The notes beneath the pieces were generated by a model, which saw only the letters and a program-made list of their open reading frames with translations, was not told where the DNA came from and searched no databases. This document shows, in pieces, positions 45,006 to 54,245 of a stretch of 64,000 bases of DNA. The translations under genes and the position numbers were made by a program. The stretch covers positions 62,001 through 126,000 of the forward strand of contig CACZBF010000008.1 of the NCBI GenBank assembly GCA_902779355.1, read 5' to 3'. How positions within the stretch are numbered: position 1 is the first letter of the stretch; each line of letters starts with the position of its first letter. Source of the stretch: an uncultured Lachnospiraceae bacterium. Its GTDB lineage: Bacteria > Bacillota > Clostridia > Lachnospirales > Lachnospiraceae.

Positions 45006-45142
45006 GGATAGTCAAAAGTCACATGTCGCGGAGCGACATAGTGACCTTTGCGTGGAAAGGCGTCATGACATGCTGGCATGTCAGAACGCCTCTTCACGCA
45101 AAGTGTACATGCGATTTCGTCGCATGGCACTTTTGACTACCC
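45006..45142. repeat. Cloverleaf element, copy 2 (flagellar operon leader)
   Basis: The outer stem pairs 45006-45019 with 45129-45142 (14 bp, one mismatch; core GTCAAAAGT/ACTTTTGAC). Three arms are enclosed: arm A 45020-45043 (10 bp with a bulged A, GGA loop), arm B 45046-45103 (CTTTGCGTG with CACGCAAAG, then AGGCGT/ACGCCT and a terminal TGACATGC/GCATGTCA), and arm C around 45109-45125 (ATGCGAT with GTCGCAT, TTC loop). The layout equals copy 1 at 20216-20360; arm B differs strongly in sequence but stays paired. It ends 27 bases before flgB, just before an AAAGGAG site. Confidence 0.87.
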
Positions 45143-45169
45143 CGTCATCCAGGTGAAAGGAGCCAACCT

Positions 45170-45568
45170 ATGATCAGTTCCAATGCATTTCACTACATCG
45201 ATGTACTCGACAAGGCAATGGACGCAAGCTGGGAGCGCGAGACGATCCTGGCGAACAACCTGGCGAACGTGAACACACCGAATTATAAACGTCAGGACCT
45301 TGACTTCGAGGCAGTGCTGGAGTCGGAGCTCGGGAAGTCCAAGTACAAATCCCTGGACGCAAAGATCGCCGATATCCACATGCACCATCTGCAGCCGCGG
45401 ATCTATACGGACTACGCGAACTTCTCCTACCGACTCGACAAGAATAACGTCGACGTAGACACAGAGAACGTGGAGCTCGCATCGGAGCAGATCCGTTATC
45501 GGACTCTGGAAGATGCGATCGACTTTGATTTCAGCGGACTGAAGACGGCAATGCAGTCCTCGTCATAA
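45170..45568 (+). CDS. flgB: Flagellar basal-body rod protein FlgB
   Basis: A 132-residue proximal rod subunit of the flagellar basal body. The N-terminal helix has the rod signature ILANNLANVNTPNYKRQDLDF, and the C-terminal half contains NNVDVDTENVELASEQIRY, the DxExVxMA-type end shared by rod proteins. It is exported by the flagellar type III system without a cleaved signal. It is the first gene of the flagellar operon, behind AAAGGAG. Confidence 0.95.
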   Translation: MISSNAFHYIDVLDKAMDASWERETILANNLANVNTPNYKRQDLDFEAVLESELGKSKYKSLDAKIADIHMHHLQPRIYTDYANFSYRLDKNNVDVDTENVELASEQIRYRTLEDAIDFDFSGLKTAMQSSS

Positions 45569-45589
45569 GCATAGAAAGGAGCTTCTCTC

Positions 45590-46033
45590 ATGGGACTTTT
45601 TCAATCATTTGATATCAGCGCAACCGGCATGACGGCAGAGCGTTTCCGGATTGATGTGATCGCGGAGAATGTTGCCAATGTCAATACGACCAGGACCGAG
45701 TCCGGAGAACCTTACCGGCGCAAGATCGTGACCTTCGCGGAGAAGAAAGTGACTCCCTTTACGGACGTGCTGGCGCGCTCCAGACAGGCATACCTCGGGA
45801 ACGGTGTGAAGGTTTCCCACGTCACCGAGGATGAGGAAAATGATTTTGTGATGGAATACGATCCGTCTCATCCGGATGCGGATGAAAACGGTTATGTTTC
45901 TTATCCGAACGTCAATATCGTAACGGAAATGACGAACCTGATCGATGCAAGCCGCGGATACGAAGCGAACACAACAGCATTTGAGGCTGCAAAGTCGCTT
46001 GCGACCACGGGACTCTCCATTGGGAAAGGATGA
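45590..46033 (+). CDS. flgC: Flagellar basal-body rod protein FlgC
   Basis: A 147-residue proximal rod protein. It begins MGLFQSFDISATGMTAERFRI, with the rod motif VIAENVANVNTTRTESG, and ends in NIVTEMTNLIDASRGYEAN, the conserved C-terminal helix of axial proteins. It lies 21 bases after flgB and 4 before fliE. Confidence 0.96.
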   Translation: MGLFQSFDISATGMTAERFRIDVIAENVANVNTTRTESGEPYRRKIVTFAEKKVTPFTDVLARSRQAYLGNGVKVSHVTEDEENDFVMEYDPSHPDADENGYVSYPNVNIVTEMTNLIDASRGYEANTTAFEAAKSLATTGLSIGKG

Positions 46034-46037
46034 TTAA

Positions 46038-46349
46038 ATGACAGCGATCACTGAACTGACCAATGTGTCATCCAATGTCATACAAAAGACGGCGGACGAG
46101 TGGAAGGTCAAAAAAGACAACGATACTTTCGACTCCGCATTAAACGGTGCGATCAAAATGCTGAACGAGACCAACGGCTTATGGAACAAGGTCTCCGAGC
46201 AGGAAGTGCGTTTTGAGCTGGGGGAAGCAGTCAATACGCATGATCTTCAGATCGCACAGGAGAAAGCGAATGTGGCGCTCCAATACACGATCGCTGTGCG
46301 GGATAAGGTGTTATCGGCATACAAAGAACTGATGAACATGCAGGTGTAA
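46038..46349 (+). CDS. fliE: Flagellar hook-basal body protein FliE
   Basis: A 103-residue protein that joins the MS ring to the rod. The N-terminal half is variable, and the C-terminal half has THDLQIAQEKANVALQYTIAVRDKVLSAYKELMNMQV, whose end is the conserved FliE signature (broken here: VRDKVLSAYKELMNMQV). The order flgB-flgC-fliE-fliF is standard. Confidence 0.94.
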   Translation: MTAITELTNVSSNVIQKTADEWKVKKDNDTFDSALNGAIKMLNETNGLWNKVSEQEVRFELGEAVNTHDLQIAQEKANVALQYTIAVRDKVLSAYKELMNMQV

Positions 46350-46370
46350 TAGTGCTTTGAGGAGAGAGAG

Positions 46371-47975
46371 ATGCCTGAGAGATTACAGCAATTATTCAAA
46401 CGGATAGCGGAGTGGTGGAGTAAGTTCACGACAAGGCAGAAAGCGTTGATGATCAGCCTTGCGGGTATTGTCGTGACGGCACTCATCATTCTGGGCGTGG
46501 TCTTAAGCCAGCCGAAGATGGTCGTGCTGGCCACTTGTGATACCACGGCAAAGTCCGGAGAGATCAAAACCCTGCTGGATGGTGAGAATGTCAAATATGA
46601 ACTTTCCACAGACGGTATGACGTTCTATGTGGAGGAAAAGGATTATGCTACTGCATCCATTCTCCTTGGTTCCAATGGCATTCCGTCCGAGGGGTACAGC
46701 ATCGACAGCGTGTTTGACGGCGGGTTCTCTACGACGGAAGCTGATAAAGCCAAGAAATATCAGTTGTATTTGGAAAACAAATATGCAGAAGCACTGGAAA
46801 CCATTTCCAACGTGGATGAAGCGACGGTTTCACTTTCCATTCCTGTTGATGACGGAACGCTGATCCAGAGAGAGCAGCCGACTTATGCATCCGTCCTGCT
46901 GACCTTAAATGATCCGATGTCGGAGGACGAAGCGGCCGGCATCGCCAAGTACATTTCCACGACGGTGGGCAATGACAATACCGACAATATCCTGATATTG
47001 GATACTGCAGGCAATGTCCTGTTCTCCGGCAGTGATTCCAGCAGTTCGGCCGGTATGGCAAGCACGCAGCTGTCTCTTCGAAACAAACTGGAGCAGTCAA
47101 CCAAGAATGCGGTAAAATCCGTCTTGCTAGGAACGGATCTTTTTGATAACGTAGAAGTAGGCGTAAATCTTTCCATGGATTTCAGTCAGAAAGAGATCGT
47201 GGATCATGAATACTATGTTGCAGAAGGTCTCACGCAAGGATACCTCGACAGCCGCTCTGTCTACGAATCGGAGTCCGTCGGCGGTAATGCGGCAGTTCCG
47301 GGAACGGACAGCAACGACGACACGACCTATGTGATCCGGGACAACGAATACACGAGTGCGACGATCTCCGATACCACGGAGGATTTCCTGCCGAATGAAA
47401 AGATCACCACGACGCATGGGAACGGCGGAGATGTAGATTATAAAAATTCTTCTCTTTCTGCAGTTGCCACCACTTATGTGGTGTATAATGAGGATACATT
47501 AAAAGCCAACGGGACACTGGATGACATGACTTTTGACGAATTTGTGGAACAGAACTCCGCCCGCGTACAGCAGGAGATCGATCCGCAGTTTCTGACGCTG
47601 CTTGCCAATGCGACAGGCATTCCGGCAGAGAATATTTCCCTGGTGGCTTACAATGTGCCGTTCTTTCAGTATTCGTCGGAAAAGGGACGGACACTGACCG
47701 ACTGGCTGCAGATCATCCTTGTGATCTTGATCTTTGCAATGTTAGGGTATGTGGTGTTCCGCAGCACAAGAAAAGAAAAGCAGGCGGAAGTGGAGCCGGA
47801 GCTTTCCGTAGAGACATTGCTTGACGCCACGAGAGAGGCAGAGGAAGAAGAACTCGAGGACATCGGTTTCCAGGAGAAATCCGAGACCAGGATCCTCATC
47901 GAGAAGTTTGTGGACGAAAATCCGGAGGCTACCGCAGCATTGCTGCGTAACTGGCTGAACGATGACTGGGATTAG
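46371..47975 (+). CDS. fliF: Flagellar MS-ring protein FliF
   Basis: A 534-residue integral membrane protein that forms the MS ring and houses the export gate. The first membrane helix lies near residues 25-45 (MISLAGIVVTALIILGVVL). Ring-building motifs follow (GSNGIPSEGYSIDSVFDGGF; SVSIPVDDG-type), and the second helix is near residues 443-460 (IILVILIFAMLGYVVF). The C-terminal cytoplasmic tail ends in PEATAALLRNWLNDDWD, the FliG-binding motif. Confidence 0.95.
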   Translation: MPERLQQLFKRIAEWWSKFTTRQKALMISLAGIVVTALIILGVVLSQPKMVVLATCDTTAKSGEIKTLLDGENVKYELSTDGMTFYVEEKDYATASILLGSNGIPSEGYSIDSVFDGGFSTTEADKAKKYQLYLENKYAEALETISNVDEATVSLSIPVDDGTLIQREQPTYASVLLTLNDPMSEDEAAGIAKYISTTVGNDNTDNILILDTAGNVLFSGSDSSSSAGMASTQLSLRNKLEQSTKNAVKSVLLGTDLFDNVEVGVNLSMDFSQKEIVDHEYYVAEGLTQGYLDSRSVYESESVGGNAAVPGTDSNDDTTYVIRDNEYTSATISDTTEDFLPNEKITTTHGNGGDVDYKNSSLSAVATTYVVYNEDTLKANGTLDDMTFDEFVEQNSARVQQEIDPQFLTLLANATGIPAENISLVAYNVPFFQYSSEKGRTLTDWLQIILVILIFAMLGYVVFRSTRKEKQAEVEPELSVETLLDATREAEEEELEDIGFQEKSETRILIEKFVDENPEATAALLRNWLNDDWD

Positions 47976-48012
47976 TGCAAGGAAGACGGATAACTAATTA
48001 AAGGATTGTAAT

Positions 48013-49023
48013 ATGGCTGAAGAGGAGGAGTACACAGGCGTCCAAAAGGCGGCGATCCTGTTGATCACGCTCGGACCCGAGCGGTCGTCGACAATTTTCA
48101 AACATCTGAAAGAGGATGAGATCGAAGAGCTGACGCTCGAGATCGCCAACACCCGTAGTGTATCTCCCCAGACCAAGGAACAGGTCCTGGAGGAGTTTTA
48201 TCAGGTATGCCTTGCACAGCAGTATATCGCAGAAGGCGGTATCGGCTATGCGAAGGAACTACTCGACAAGGCGCTGGGCGAGGACCGCGCGCAGGAAGTC
48301 ATTACAAAACTGACGGCATCGCTGCAGGTGCGCCCGTTCGAGTTTGTCCGCAAGACAGATCCCAGTCAGATCTTAAACTTCATTCAAGACGAGCATCCCC
48401 AGACGATCGCCATGATCTTATCCTACCTGCCGGCCAACCAGGCCGCTATGGTCGTGGGCGCGCTGCCGCCGGACAAACAGTCGGATGTGGCAAAGCGTAT
48501 CGCTATGATGGACCGTACGTCGCCGGATGTGATCAAGGAGGTGGAGCGCGTTTTGGAACGGAAGCTGTCATCCCTCATCAATCAGGATTACACGATTGTC
48601 GGTGGTGTGGATTCGGTGGTCGCAATCTTGAACACGGTCGACCGCGGTACAGAAAAGCATATCATGGAGTCCCTCGAGATCGAAGAGCCCGAGCTGGCAG
48701 ACGAGATCCGCAAGAAGATGTTCGTCTTCGAAGATATCCTGCTGCTCGACGACCGTGCGATTCAGCGTGTGCTGCGTGATGTGGAAAACAACGATCTCGG
48801 CGTGGCGCTGAAGGGTGCCAACGAGGAAGTGCAGAATGTCATCTTCAAGAACCTGTCCAGCCGTCTGGCGGCGATGATCAAAGAGGACATGGAATACATG
48901 GGGCCTGTCCGCATGAAGGACGTGGAAGAGGCCCAGCAGAAGATCGTGAGTGTGATCCGCAAGCTCGAGGATGCAGGAGAGATCGTGATCAGCCGTGGCG
49001 GAGGAGACGAGATCATTGTCTAA
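48013..49023 (+). CDS. fliG: Flagellar motor switch protein FliG
   Basis: A 336-residue rotor protein that binds FliF and interacts with the stator. Three helical domains are seen: N-terminal (VQKAAILLITLGPERSS), the middle EHPQTIAMILSYL (EHPQ motif), and the C-terminal torque helix region with FEDILLLDDRAIQRVLRDV. The acidic stretch near the C terminus fits motility function. The fliH reading frame starts inside its last codons. Confidence 0.96.
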   Translation: MAEEEEYTGVQKAAILLITLGPERSSTIFKHLKEDEIEELTLEIANTRSVSPQTKEQVLEEFYQVCLAQQYIAEGGIGYAKELLDKALGEDRAQEVITKLTASLQVRPFEFVRKTDPSQILNFIQDEHPQTIAMILSYLPANQAAMVVGALPPDKQSDVAKRIAMMDRTSPDVIKEVERVLERKLSSLINQDYTIVGGVDSVVAILNTVDRGTEKHIMESLEIEEPELADEIRKKMFVFEDILLLDDRAIQRVLRDVENNDLGVALKGANEEVQNVIFKNLSSRLAAMIKEDMEYMGPVRMKDVEEAQQKIVSVIRKLEDAGEIVISRGGGDEIIV

Positions 49024-49897
49024 TGTATACAAATATTACGTGCCGCAGGACAAGACGGACGAGACACGCTACATCAACAGCAATGCGGCGTCAGAAGAAA
49101 AAATAAAACGTTTCGCAGAGGCGGAGGCCAGAGCTAAAGAAATGCAGAGAATGCAGGAAGCGGCATCCGTTGAAGAAGATTCGGAAGAGGAAGGCGAAGG
49201 GGAATTCGTAGAAGGGATTCTCGCAGATCAGGTAGACCCGGAGTCCGGGAACGTGATCGGTGAAGAAAGCGCAGAGAGACCGGAACCGGAGCCGGAGGGA
49301 CCGCCACCGGAACTGATGCAGCAGATCGAAGCGCTTGTGGATCGCGCCAATGAGGAGGCGGAGCAGATCCTTTCCGGTGCAAAAGCCGAGGCAGAGCGGA
49401 TCAAAGGTGCAGCCAGCGCAGAAGGACATAAAGAGGGGCTGCAGGCAGGGCGCGCCGAGGCAGAAAAGGAAATCGCCTCCCGTTTGCAGGAGATAGAGGC
49501 TCTCAAGCAGAGCATAAAGGCAGAACGCGATCAGGCGCTGAAGGAATTGGAACCGCAGCTTTTGGATGTCATCCTTCAGGTGTTTGAGCGCGTTTTTCAT
49601 ATTCAGTTCGGGGAGAAAAAAGAAATTCTGGAATACCTCATTATCAACACGATTATGAATGTGGAGGGCTCCAAGGAGTTTCGGATCAAGACATCGGAAA
49701 GCAATCAGGACTATCTGAATGCGCACCTTCCTGAGATCCGCGCGCAGGTTGGGCAGGAGTATTCACTGGAAGTTGTTTCCGACAGCAGCCTGTCTCCCAG
49801 CCAATGTGTGATCGAAACCGATGCAGGACTCTTTGACTGCAGCATCGACGTCCATCTGGAGAACCTGATCAAAGACTTGAAATCACTTTGTCCCTAG
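49016..49897 (+). CDS. fliH: Flagellar assembly protein FliH
   Basis: A 293-residue regulator of the FliI ATPase. TTG 49016 (MSNVYKYYVPQDK) is chosen; an in-frame GTG at 48995 is an alternative deeper inside fliG. The N-terminal third is acidic and unstructured, a long coiled coil of Ala/Glu-rich heptads follows (EALVDRANEEAEQILSGA), and the C-terminal domain (LLDVILQVFERVFHIQFGEK) matches FliH/V-type stator peripheral stalks. It overlaps fliG by 8 bases. Confidence 0.88.
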   Translation: MSNVYKYYVPQDKTDETRYINSNAASEEKIKRFAEAEARAKEMQRMQEAASVEEDSEEEGEGEFVEGILADQVDPESGNVIGEESAERPEPEPEGPPPELMQQIEALVDRANEEAEQILSGAKAEAERIKGAASAEGHKEGLQAGRAEAEKEIASRLQEIEALKQSIKAERDQALKELEPQLLDVILQVFERVFHIQFGEKKEILEYLIINTIMNVEGSKEFRIKTSESNQDYLNAHLPEIRAQVGQEYSLEVVSDSSLSPSQCVIETDAGLFDCSIDVHLENLIKDLKSLCP

Positions 49898-49922
49898 AGT
49901 AAAATTTTTTTGGGAAAAATCC

Positions 49923-51260
49923 ATGCCATATGATGTGAACAAATATCTTCAGGCCGCAGAGCATCCACATTTCAAACGGATGGGGAAGGTGATGAAGATC
50001 GTCGGATTGACGATTGAATCTCTCGGACCTGAGGCAAAACTGAACGATCTGTGCAAGATCATCATCAACGAAGAGAGAAATCAGATCTTGATGGCAGAAG
50101 TCGTCGGGTTTCGTGACAAACGGATCCTCCTGATGCCGTTTGAGAACACAGAGGGACTAGGCGTCGGCTGCACCGTGATCAATACCGGACATCCGCTGAC
50201 GGTGCCGGTGGGGGATGATCTGCTCGGACATACGCTGGATGGGATCGGTCGGCCTACGGACGGCGCGGATCTTTCCAATCTGCCCTATGAATATCCGACG
50301 GAAGCGATGCCGCCAGACCCGATGGAGCGCGTGATCATCAATGAGATCCTGCCGCTTGGCGTGAAAGCGGTGGATGGGATGCTGACCATCGGAAAGGGAC
50401 AACGGATCGGGATCTTTGCGGGATCCGGTGTCGGGAAAAGCACGATCATGGGCATGTTTGCCCGTAATACCAAAGCCGATATCAATGTCATTGCGCTGAT
50501 CGGCGAGCGTGGGCGTGAGGTGAGAGAGTTTGTCGAGCGGGATCTCGGCGAAGAGGGCATGAAGCGCTCCGTTGTTGTGATCGCGACTTCGGATACGCCG
50601 GCGTTGATCAGAAACAGAGCGGCCAAGACAGCGACCGCCATCGCAGAATATTTCCGGGACCAGGGGAAAGATGTGCTCCTGATGATGGACAACCTCACAC
50701 GTTTTTCGATGGCACAGCGGGAGATCGGACTCGCGTCCGGGGAGCCGCCTGTGACCAGAGGCTATCCGCCCAGCGTGTACGCAGAGATGCCGCGGCTTCT
50801 CGAGCGGGCGGGCAACGCCAAAACGGGCTCCATCACGGGCCTTTATGCGGTGCTCGTAGATGGCGATGATTTTAACGAACCAATCAGCGATCTGGCGCGT
50901 TCGATCTTGGACGGCCATATCGCTTTAAGCCGCCGGATCGCGCAGAAGAATCATTATCCGGCCATTGATGTGCTGGGAAGCATTTCGAGATGTATGAGCC
51001 AAATCGCTTCCGACGAGCAGAAACAGACCGCCGGACGGATCAGAAACATCTTGGCGACCTACAACGAGGCAGAAGATCTGATCAACATCGGGGCCTATAA
51101 ACGCGGCTCCAATCCGGCGATTGACGAAGCCATTGAAAAGATTGACGCGGTGAATGACTTCCTGATGCAGGGAACACATGTCAAATACACGTTTGAGGAA
51201 ATGCGCGAGGAGATGGAGGCAATCTTTGCGCCTCCGCAGGAAGCGCAGCAGGCGGGGTGA
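49923..51260 (+). CDS. fliI: Flagellum-specific ATPase FliI
   Basis: A 445-residue F1-beta-like ATPase that energises type III export of flagellar parts. Walker A GIFAGSGVGKSTIMGM is near residue 165, DVLLMMDNLTRFSMAQREI (Walker B) near residue 250, and GEPPVTRGYPPSVY identifies the flagellar/type III branch. It works with FliH and FliJ from the adjacent genes. Confidence 0.96.
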   Translation: MPYDVNKYLQAAEHPHFKRMGKVMKIVGLTIESLGPEAKLNDLCKIIINEERNQILMAEVVGFRDKRILLMPFENTEGLGVGCTVINTGHPLTVPVGDDLLGHTLDGIGRPTDGADLSNLPYEYPTEAMPPDPMERVIINEILPLGVKAVDGMLTIGKGQRIGIFAGSGVGKSTIMGMFARNTKADINVIALIGERGREVREFVERDLGEEGMKRSVVVIATSDTPALIRNRAAKTATAIAEYFRDQGKDVLLMMDNLTRFSMAQREIGLASGEPPVTRGYPPSVYAEMPRLLERAGNAKTGSITGLYAVLVDGDDFNEPISDLARSILDGHIALSRRIAQKNHYPAIDVLGSISRCMSQIASDEQKQTAGRIRNILATYNEAEDLINIGAYKRGSNPAIDEAIEKIDAVNDFLMQGTHVKYTFEEMREEMEAIFAPPQEAQQAG

Positions 51261-51266
51261 CGATAG

Positions 51267-51710
51267 ATGGCAAAATTCAACTATCGGATGCAAAGTATTC
51301 TGGATCTGAAGTTAAAGCTTGAGGATCAGGAGAGGACTGCCTACGGGCTTGCCGCCATGCGGCTCAGAGAAGAAGAGGAAAAGCTGCAGGCGCTCGCGCT
51401 CAGGAGAGCCGGTTATGAAAAGGCTGGGCGAGAGCTGAGATCCGGCGGTACGATCGACGTGAAAGAGCTTGAGACGAACCGCAAGGCTGTGGAGGCGATG
51501 AAGGTGTTGATCCGCGCACAGATGCTGGAAGTGCGGCGCGCGGAAAAGGATGTGGAGGCCGCCAGAAGGCGTCTGCAGGAGGCCATGCAGGAGCGGAAGA
51601 TCCATGAAAAGCTCCGGGAGCATGCATTTGAAGCATTTGTGGAAGAACTTGAAAAAGAGGAAAGCAAGGCCGTGGATGAACTGGTAAGTTACAGTTACAG
51701 CACGAAGTAA
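51267..51710 (+). CDS. fliJ: Flagellar export protein FliJ
   Basis: A 147-residue coiled-coil protein that sits in the centre of the FliI ring, like the gamma subunit of F1. The whole sequence is helical with heptads, starting MAKFNYRMQSILDLKLKLED, the usual FliJ beginning. It lies 6 bases after fliI. Confidence 0.9.
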   Translation: MAKFNYRMQSILDLKLKLEDQERTAYGLAAMRLREEEEKLQALALRRAGYEKAGRELRSGGTIDVKELETNRKAVEAMKVLIRAQMLEVRRAEKDVEAARRRLQEAMQERKIHEKLREHAFEAFVEELEKEESKAVDELVSYSYSTK

Positions 51711-51726
51711 ACGGAAGGAAAGACGA

Positions 51727-52605
51727 ATGGCAGCAGAAGACGAGGAACTGGAAGCGAAACCGGCGAGTGATCCGAAAGCGGAGAAGGCCCGGCTGAAAGC
51801 GGAGAAAAAGGCTGCAAAGCGCGCTAAGAAGCGGGGCAAAAAAGGCGGCGAGGAAGGTGATGAGGAAGGTCAGGAGACCGTAGGCAGTAAGATTGCGGTC
51901 TTTTTTGTGACGCTCCTCATTATTTTTATCTGGCTGGCAATCTTTGCGCTTCTCATCAAAGCGGATGTGGGCGGGTTCGGGTCTTCTGTGATGCGTCCGC
52001 TGATCGGGAATGTGCCGGTCCTGAATAAGATTTTACCGGATGATCCGAATGCACCGGAGGGGAATACGGAGATTTCTTCGGAGGACGCCAAATACCGCTA
52101 CAAAAACATGGACGAGGCAGTTGCTTACATCAAAGAACTGGAGCTGCAGCTGGCAGATGCGCAGCAGAGTGATGAGGCGGATGCCGCACATGTGGCAGAG
52201 CTGGAGGCGGAAGTGGCGAAGCTGCGTACTTTAGAGCAGGAACAGGCCAGTTATGAAGCTGAAAAACAAAAATTTTATGAAGAGGTTGTTTTTTCGGACA
52301 AAGCACCCGATATAAATGAATATATAGAGTATTATCAGAGCATTGATCCGGAAAACGCGGAAGTCCTGTATCAGGAGGCGCTGAAGCAAAAGGCGATCAG
52401 CGACAAGATGAAGGATTACATCAAGAAATACTCCTCCATGAGCGCAAAGGCAGCAGCAGGAATCTTTAATGCGATGACAGATGACCTTCCGCTTGTTGCC
52501 GAGATCCTTACCAATATGGACGCCGATTCGGCAGGTGCGATCCTGGCAAAGATGAACGCCGACACGGCAGCGAAGGTGACCGAGATCATGCATCCGAAAC
52601 AATAA
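51727..52605 (+). CDS. MotE-like periplasmic flagellar chaperone
   Basis: A 292-residue single-pass membrane protein. A basic cytoplasmic N terminus of ~50 residues precedes the membrane segment at about residues 58-80 (IAVFFVTLLIIFIWLAIFAL). A coiled coil follows and then a C-terminal MgtE_N-type domain (SSMSAKAAAGIFNAM; LTNMDADSAGAILAKM). In other bacteria this architecture in the fliJ-fliK slot is MotE/FlbB-like, which helps stator assembly. The role is inferred from architecture and position. Confidence 0.82.
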   Translation: MAAEDEELEAKPASDPKAEKARLKAEKKAAKRAKKRGKKGGEEGDEEGQETVGSKIAVFFVTLLIIFIWLAIFALLIKADVGGFGSSVMRPLIGNVPVLNKILPDDPNAPEGNTEISSEDAKYRYKNMDEAVAYIKELELQLADAQQSDEADAAHVAELEAEVAKLRTLEQEQASYEAEKQKFYEEVVFSDKAPDINEYIEYYQSIDPENAEVLYQEALKQKAISDKMKDYIKKYSSMSAKAAAGIFNAMTDDLPLVAEILTNMDADSAGAILAKMNADTAAKVTEIMHPKQ

Positions 52606-52696
52606 CGGTCGATCCGGCGAAAGCCGAGGAGATAAGAACCCAAAGGAGTCCAAAGCCAATGCAGAGGACAGCAAATGACGAAAGGAGGAAAAACGT

Positions 52697-54226
52697 TTGA
52701 CGAGTGCAGCGGTATCAAACATTACGGCCCCGGTTACACCGGCAGGCAGTAGCGCAAAGGATACCAACAAGGTTGCAGAAGGCGCGGACGTAACGTTCCA
52801 GAATCTCCTGCAGAACCCGAAGCAGCAGAGCAAGTCCCTCGCGGCGCAGGCAAATGCCGTAAATCCGCAGAAGACGGACAATGTAACCGGTGTCAATCCG
52901 GCAGAGAAGTCGTATGAAGCCGTCAGCAAACGGGAAGCGGTCAAGATCGATGACGCCTCCAAGGGACAGAAGGCAACGTATTCCGACGAGGAACTTGCCA
53001 AAGCGGAAGAAGCGGTTTCGGCATTCGCAGAAGAAGTGAAGCAGGTACTTGAAGAGGAACTGAACGTCACCGAGGAAGAGATCGAGACGGCGATGGAAAC
53101 GTTGGGACTCACATTCCTTGATCTTTCCACACCGGATAATCTGGTACAACTCATCGGTATGCTCACAGGCACCGAAGAAAGTACAGACCTTCTGACGAAC
53201 CAGAACCTGAACGGAATCATGGCTCAGGTGTCCGAACTTGTCACGAACCTCACGGAAGAGACCGGCATCCCGATGGAAGAGCTTACCGCGCTGGGGATGA
53301 CGGAAACAGATGACACACAGGATACAGATTTTCAGAACATCCTGACAGAAGCGACGGTAAGCGATGCAGCACCGGAGACAGTCGATACGACGGCAGATGA
53401 GAGCGCTCCGGTATTTTCCGTGCGTACAGCAGATGAGAAAGATGCAGCAAAACAGGAAGTGCCAAGAGATCTCCCGGAAGAAGCAGAGCCTGAGGATGAA
53501 ATGATCCGTACGCAGCCATTGGAAGCAAAGGCGACGGAGCAGCAGACACAGCAGGATGGATCCCTCCAGCAGGATCAGGGCGGCAGGGAATTCCGAAGCG
53601 AGAAAGAAACTGCGGAGTTTGAAAAGTCTGATGCAAACGACAAGCCCATGCAGGAAGCACATGCTGCAGTTCAGCAGACAGCAGCGCGTGTGGATACAGA
53701 GGTTATCGCACCGGAGCAGCCGGACTTCCGTCCGACCGTGGATCCGAGAGACTTGATGGAGCAGTTCCAGCAGTTCGCAAGGACCAACATCACGGCAGAT
53801 ACCACTTCCATTGAAATGCGGCTGAACCCCGAAAATCTGGGACGCGTTCTGATCAACGTCACAGAGCAGGAAGGAAGCGTACGCGCCTCGATCCAGACCC
53901 AGAACGCAGAAGTGCGGGATGCGATGGTAGGACAGCTTGCAGCGCTTAGAGCCACGCTCGAAGGACAGGGGATCAAGGTGACGGAAGTTGAAGTCACGGT
54001 AGCATCCCACGAGTTTGAGGAAAACCTCGAAAAGGGCAACGCCGAAACCGGCATGAACGAGGAACAGCAGCAGAGAGATCGTACCGGCGAAGAGGCACAG
54101 GACGGCCGTAGAAGGAACTTAAACGTCAACAATCTGGATGAACTGCAGGGGCTGATGACAGAAGAAGAACAGCTCGCAGCGCAGATCATGAGAGACAACG
54201 GCAACTCGGTGGACTACACCGCATAA
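52697..54226 (+). CDS. fliK: Flagellar hook-length control protein FliK
   Basis: A 509-residue exported ruler. TTG 52697 follows AAAGGAGGAAAA. The long N-terminal part is low in complexity, Glu/Gln/Ala-rich and disordered, as in rulers. The C-terminal FliK domain is at about residues 360-450 with the signature MRLNPENLGRVLINVTEQEG and VRDAMVGQLAALRATLEGQG. It terminates hook growth by switching export from the hook protein, whose gene follows two genes later. Confidence 0.93.
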   Translation: MTSAAVSNITAPVTPAGSSAKDTNKVAEGADVTFQNLLQNPKQQSKSLAAQANAVNPQKTDNVTGVNPAEKSYEAVSKREAVKIDDASKGQKATYSDEELAKAEEAVSAFAEEVKQVLEEELNVTEEEIETAMETLGLTFLDLSTPDNLVQLIGMLTGTEESTDLLTNQNLNGIMAQVSELVTNLTEETGIPMEELTALGMTETDDTQDTDFQNILTEATVSDAAPETVDTTADESAPVFSVRTADEKDAAKQEVPRDLPEEAEPEDEMIRTQPLEAKATEQQTQQDGSLQQDQGGREFRSEKETAEFEKSDANDKPMQEAHAAVQQTAARVDTEVIAPEQPDFRPTVDPRDLMEQFQQFARTNITADTTSIEMRLNPENLGRVLINVTEQEGSVRASIQTQNAEVRDAMVGQLAALRATLEGQGIKVTEVEVTVASHEFEENLEKGNAETGMNEEQQQRDRTGEEAQDGRRRNLNVNNLDELQGLMTEEEQLAAQIMRDNGNSVDYTA

Positions 54227-54245
54227 AACGAAAAGGAGGAATTCT

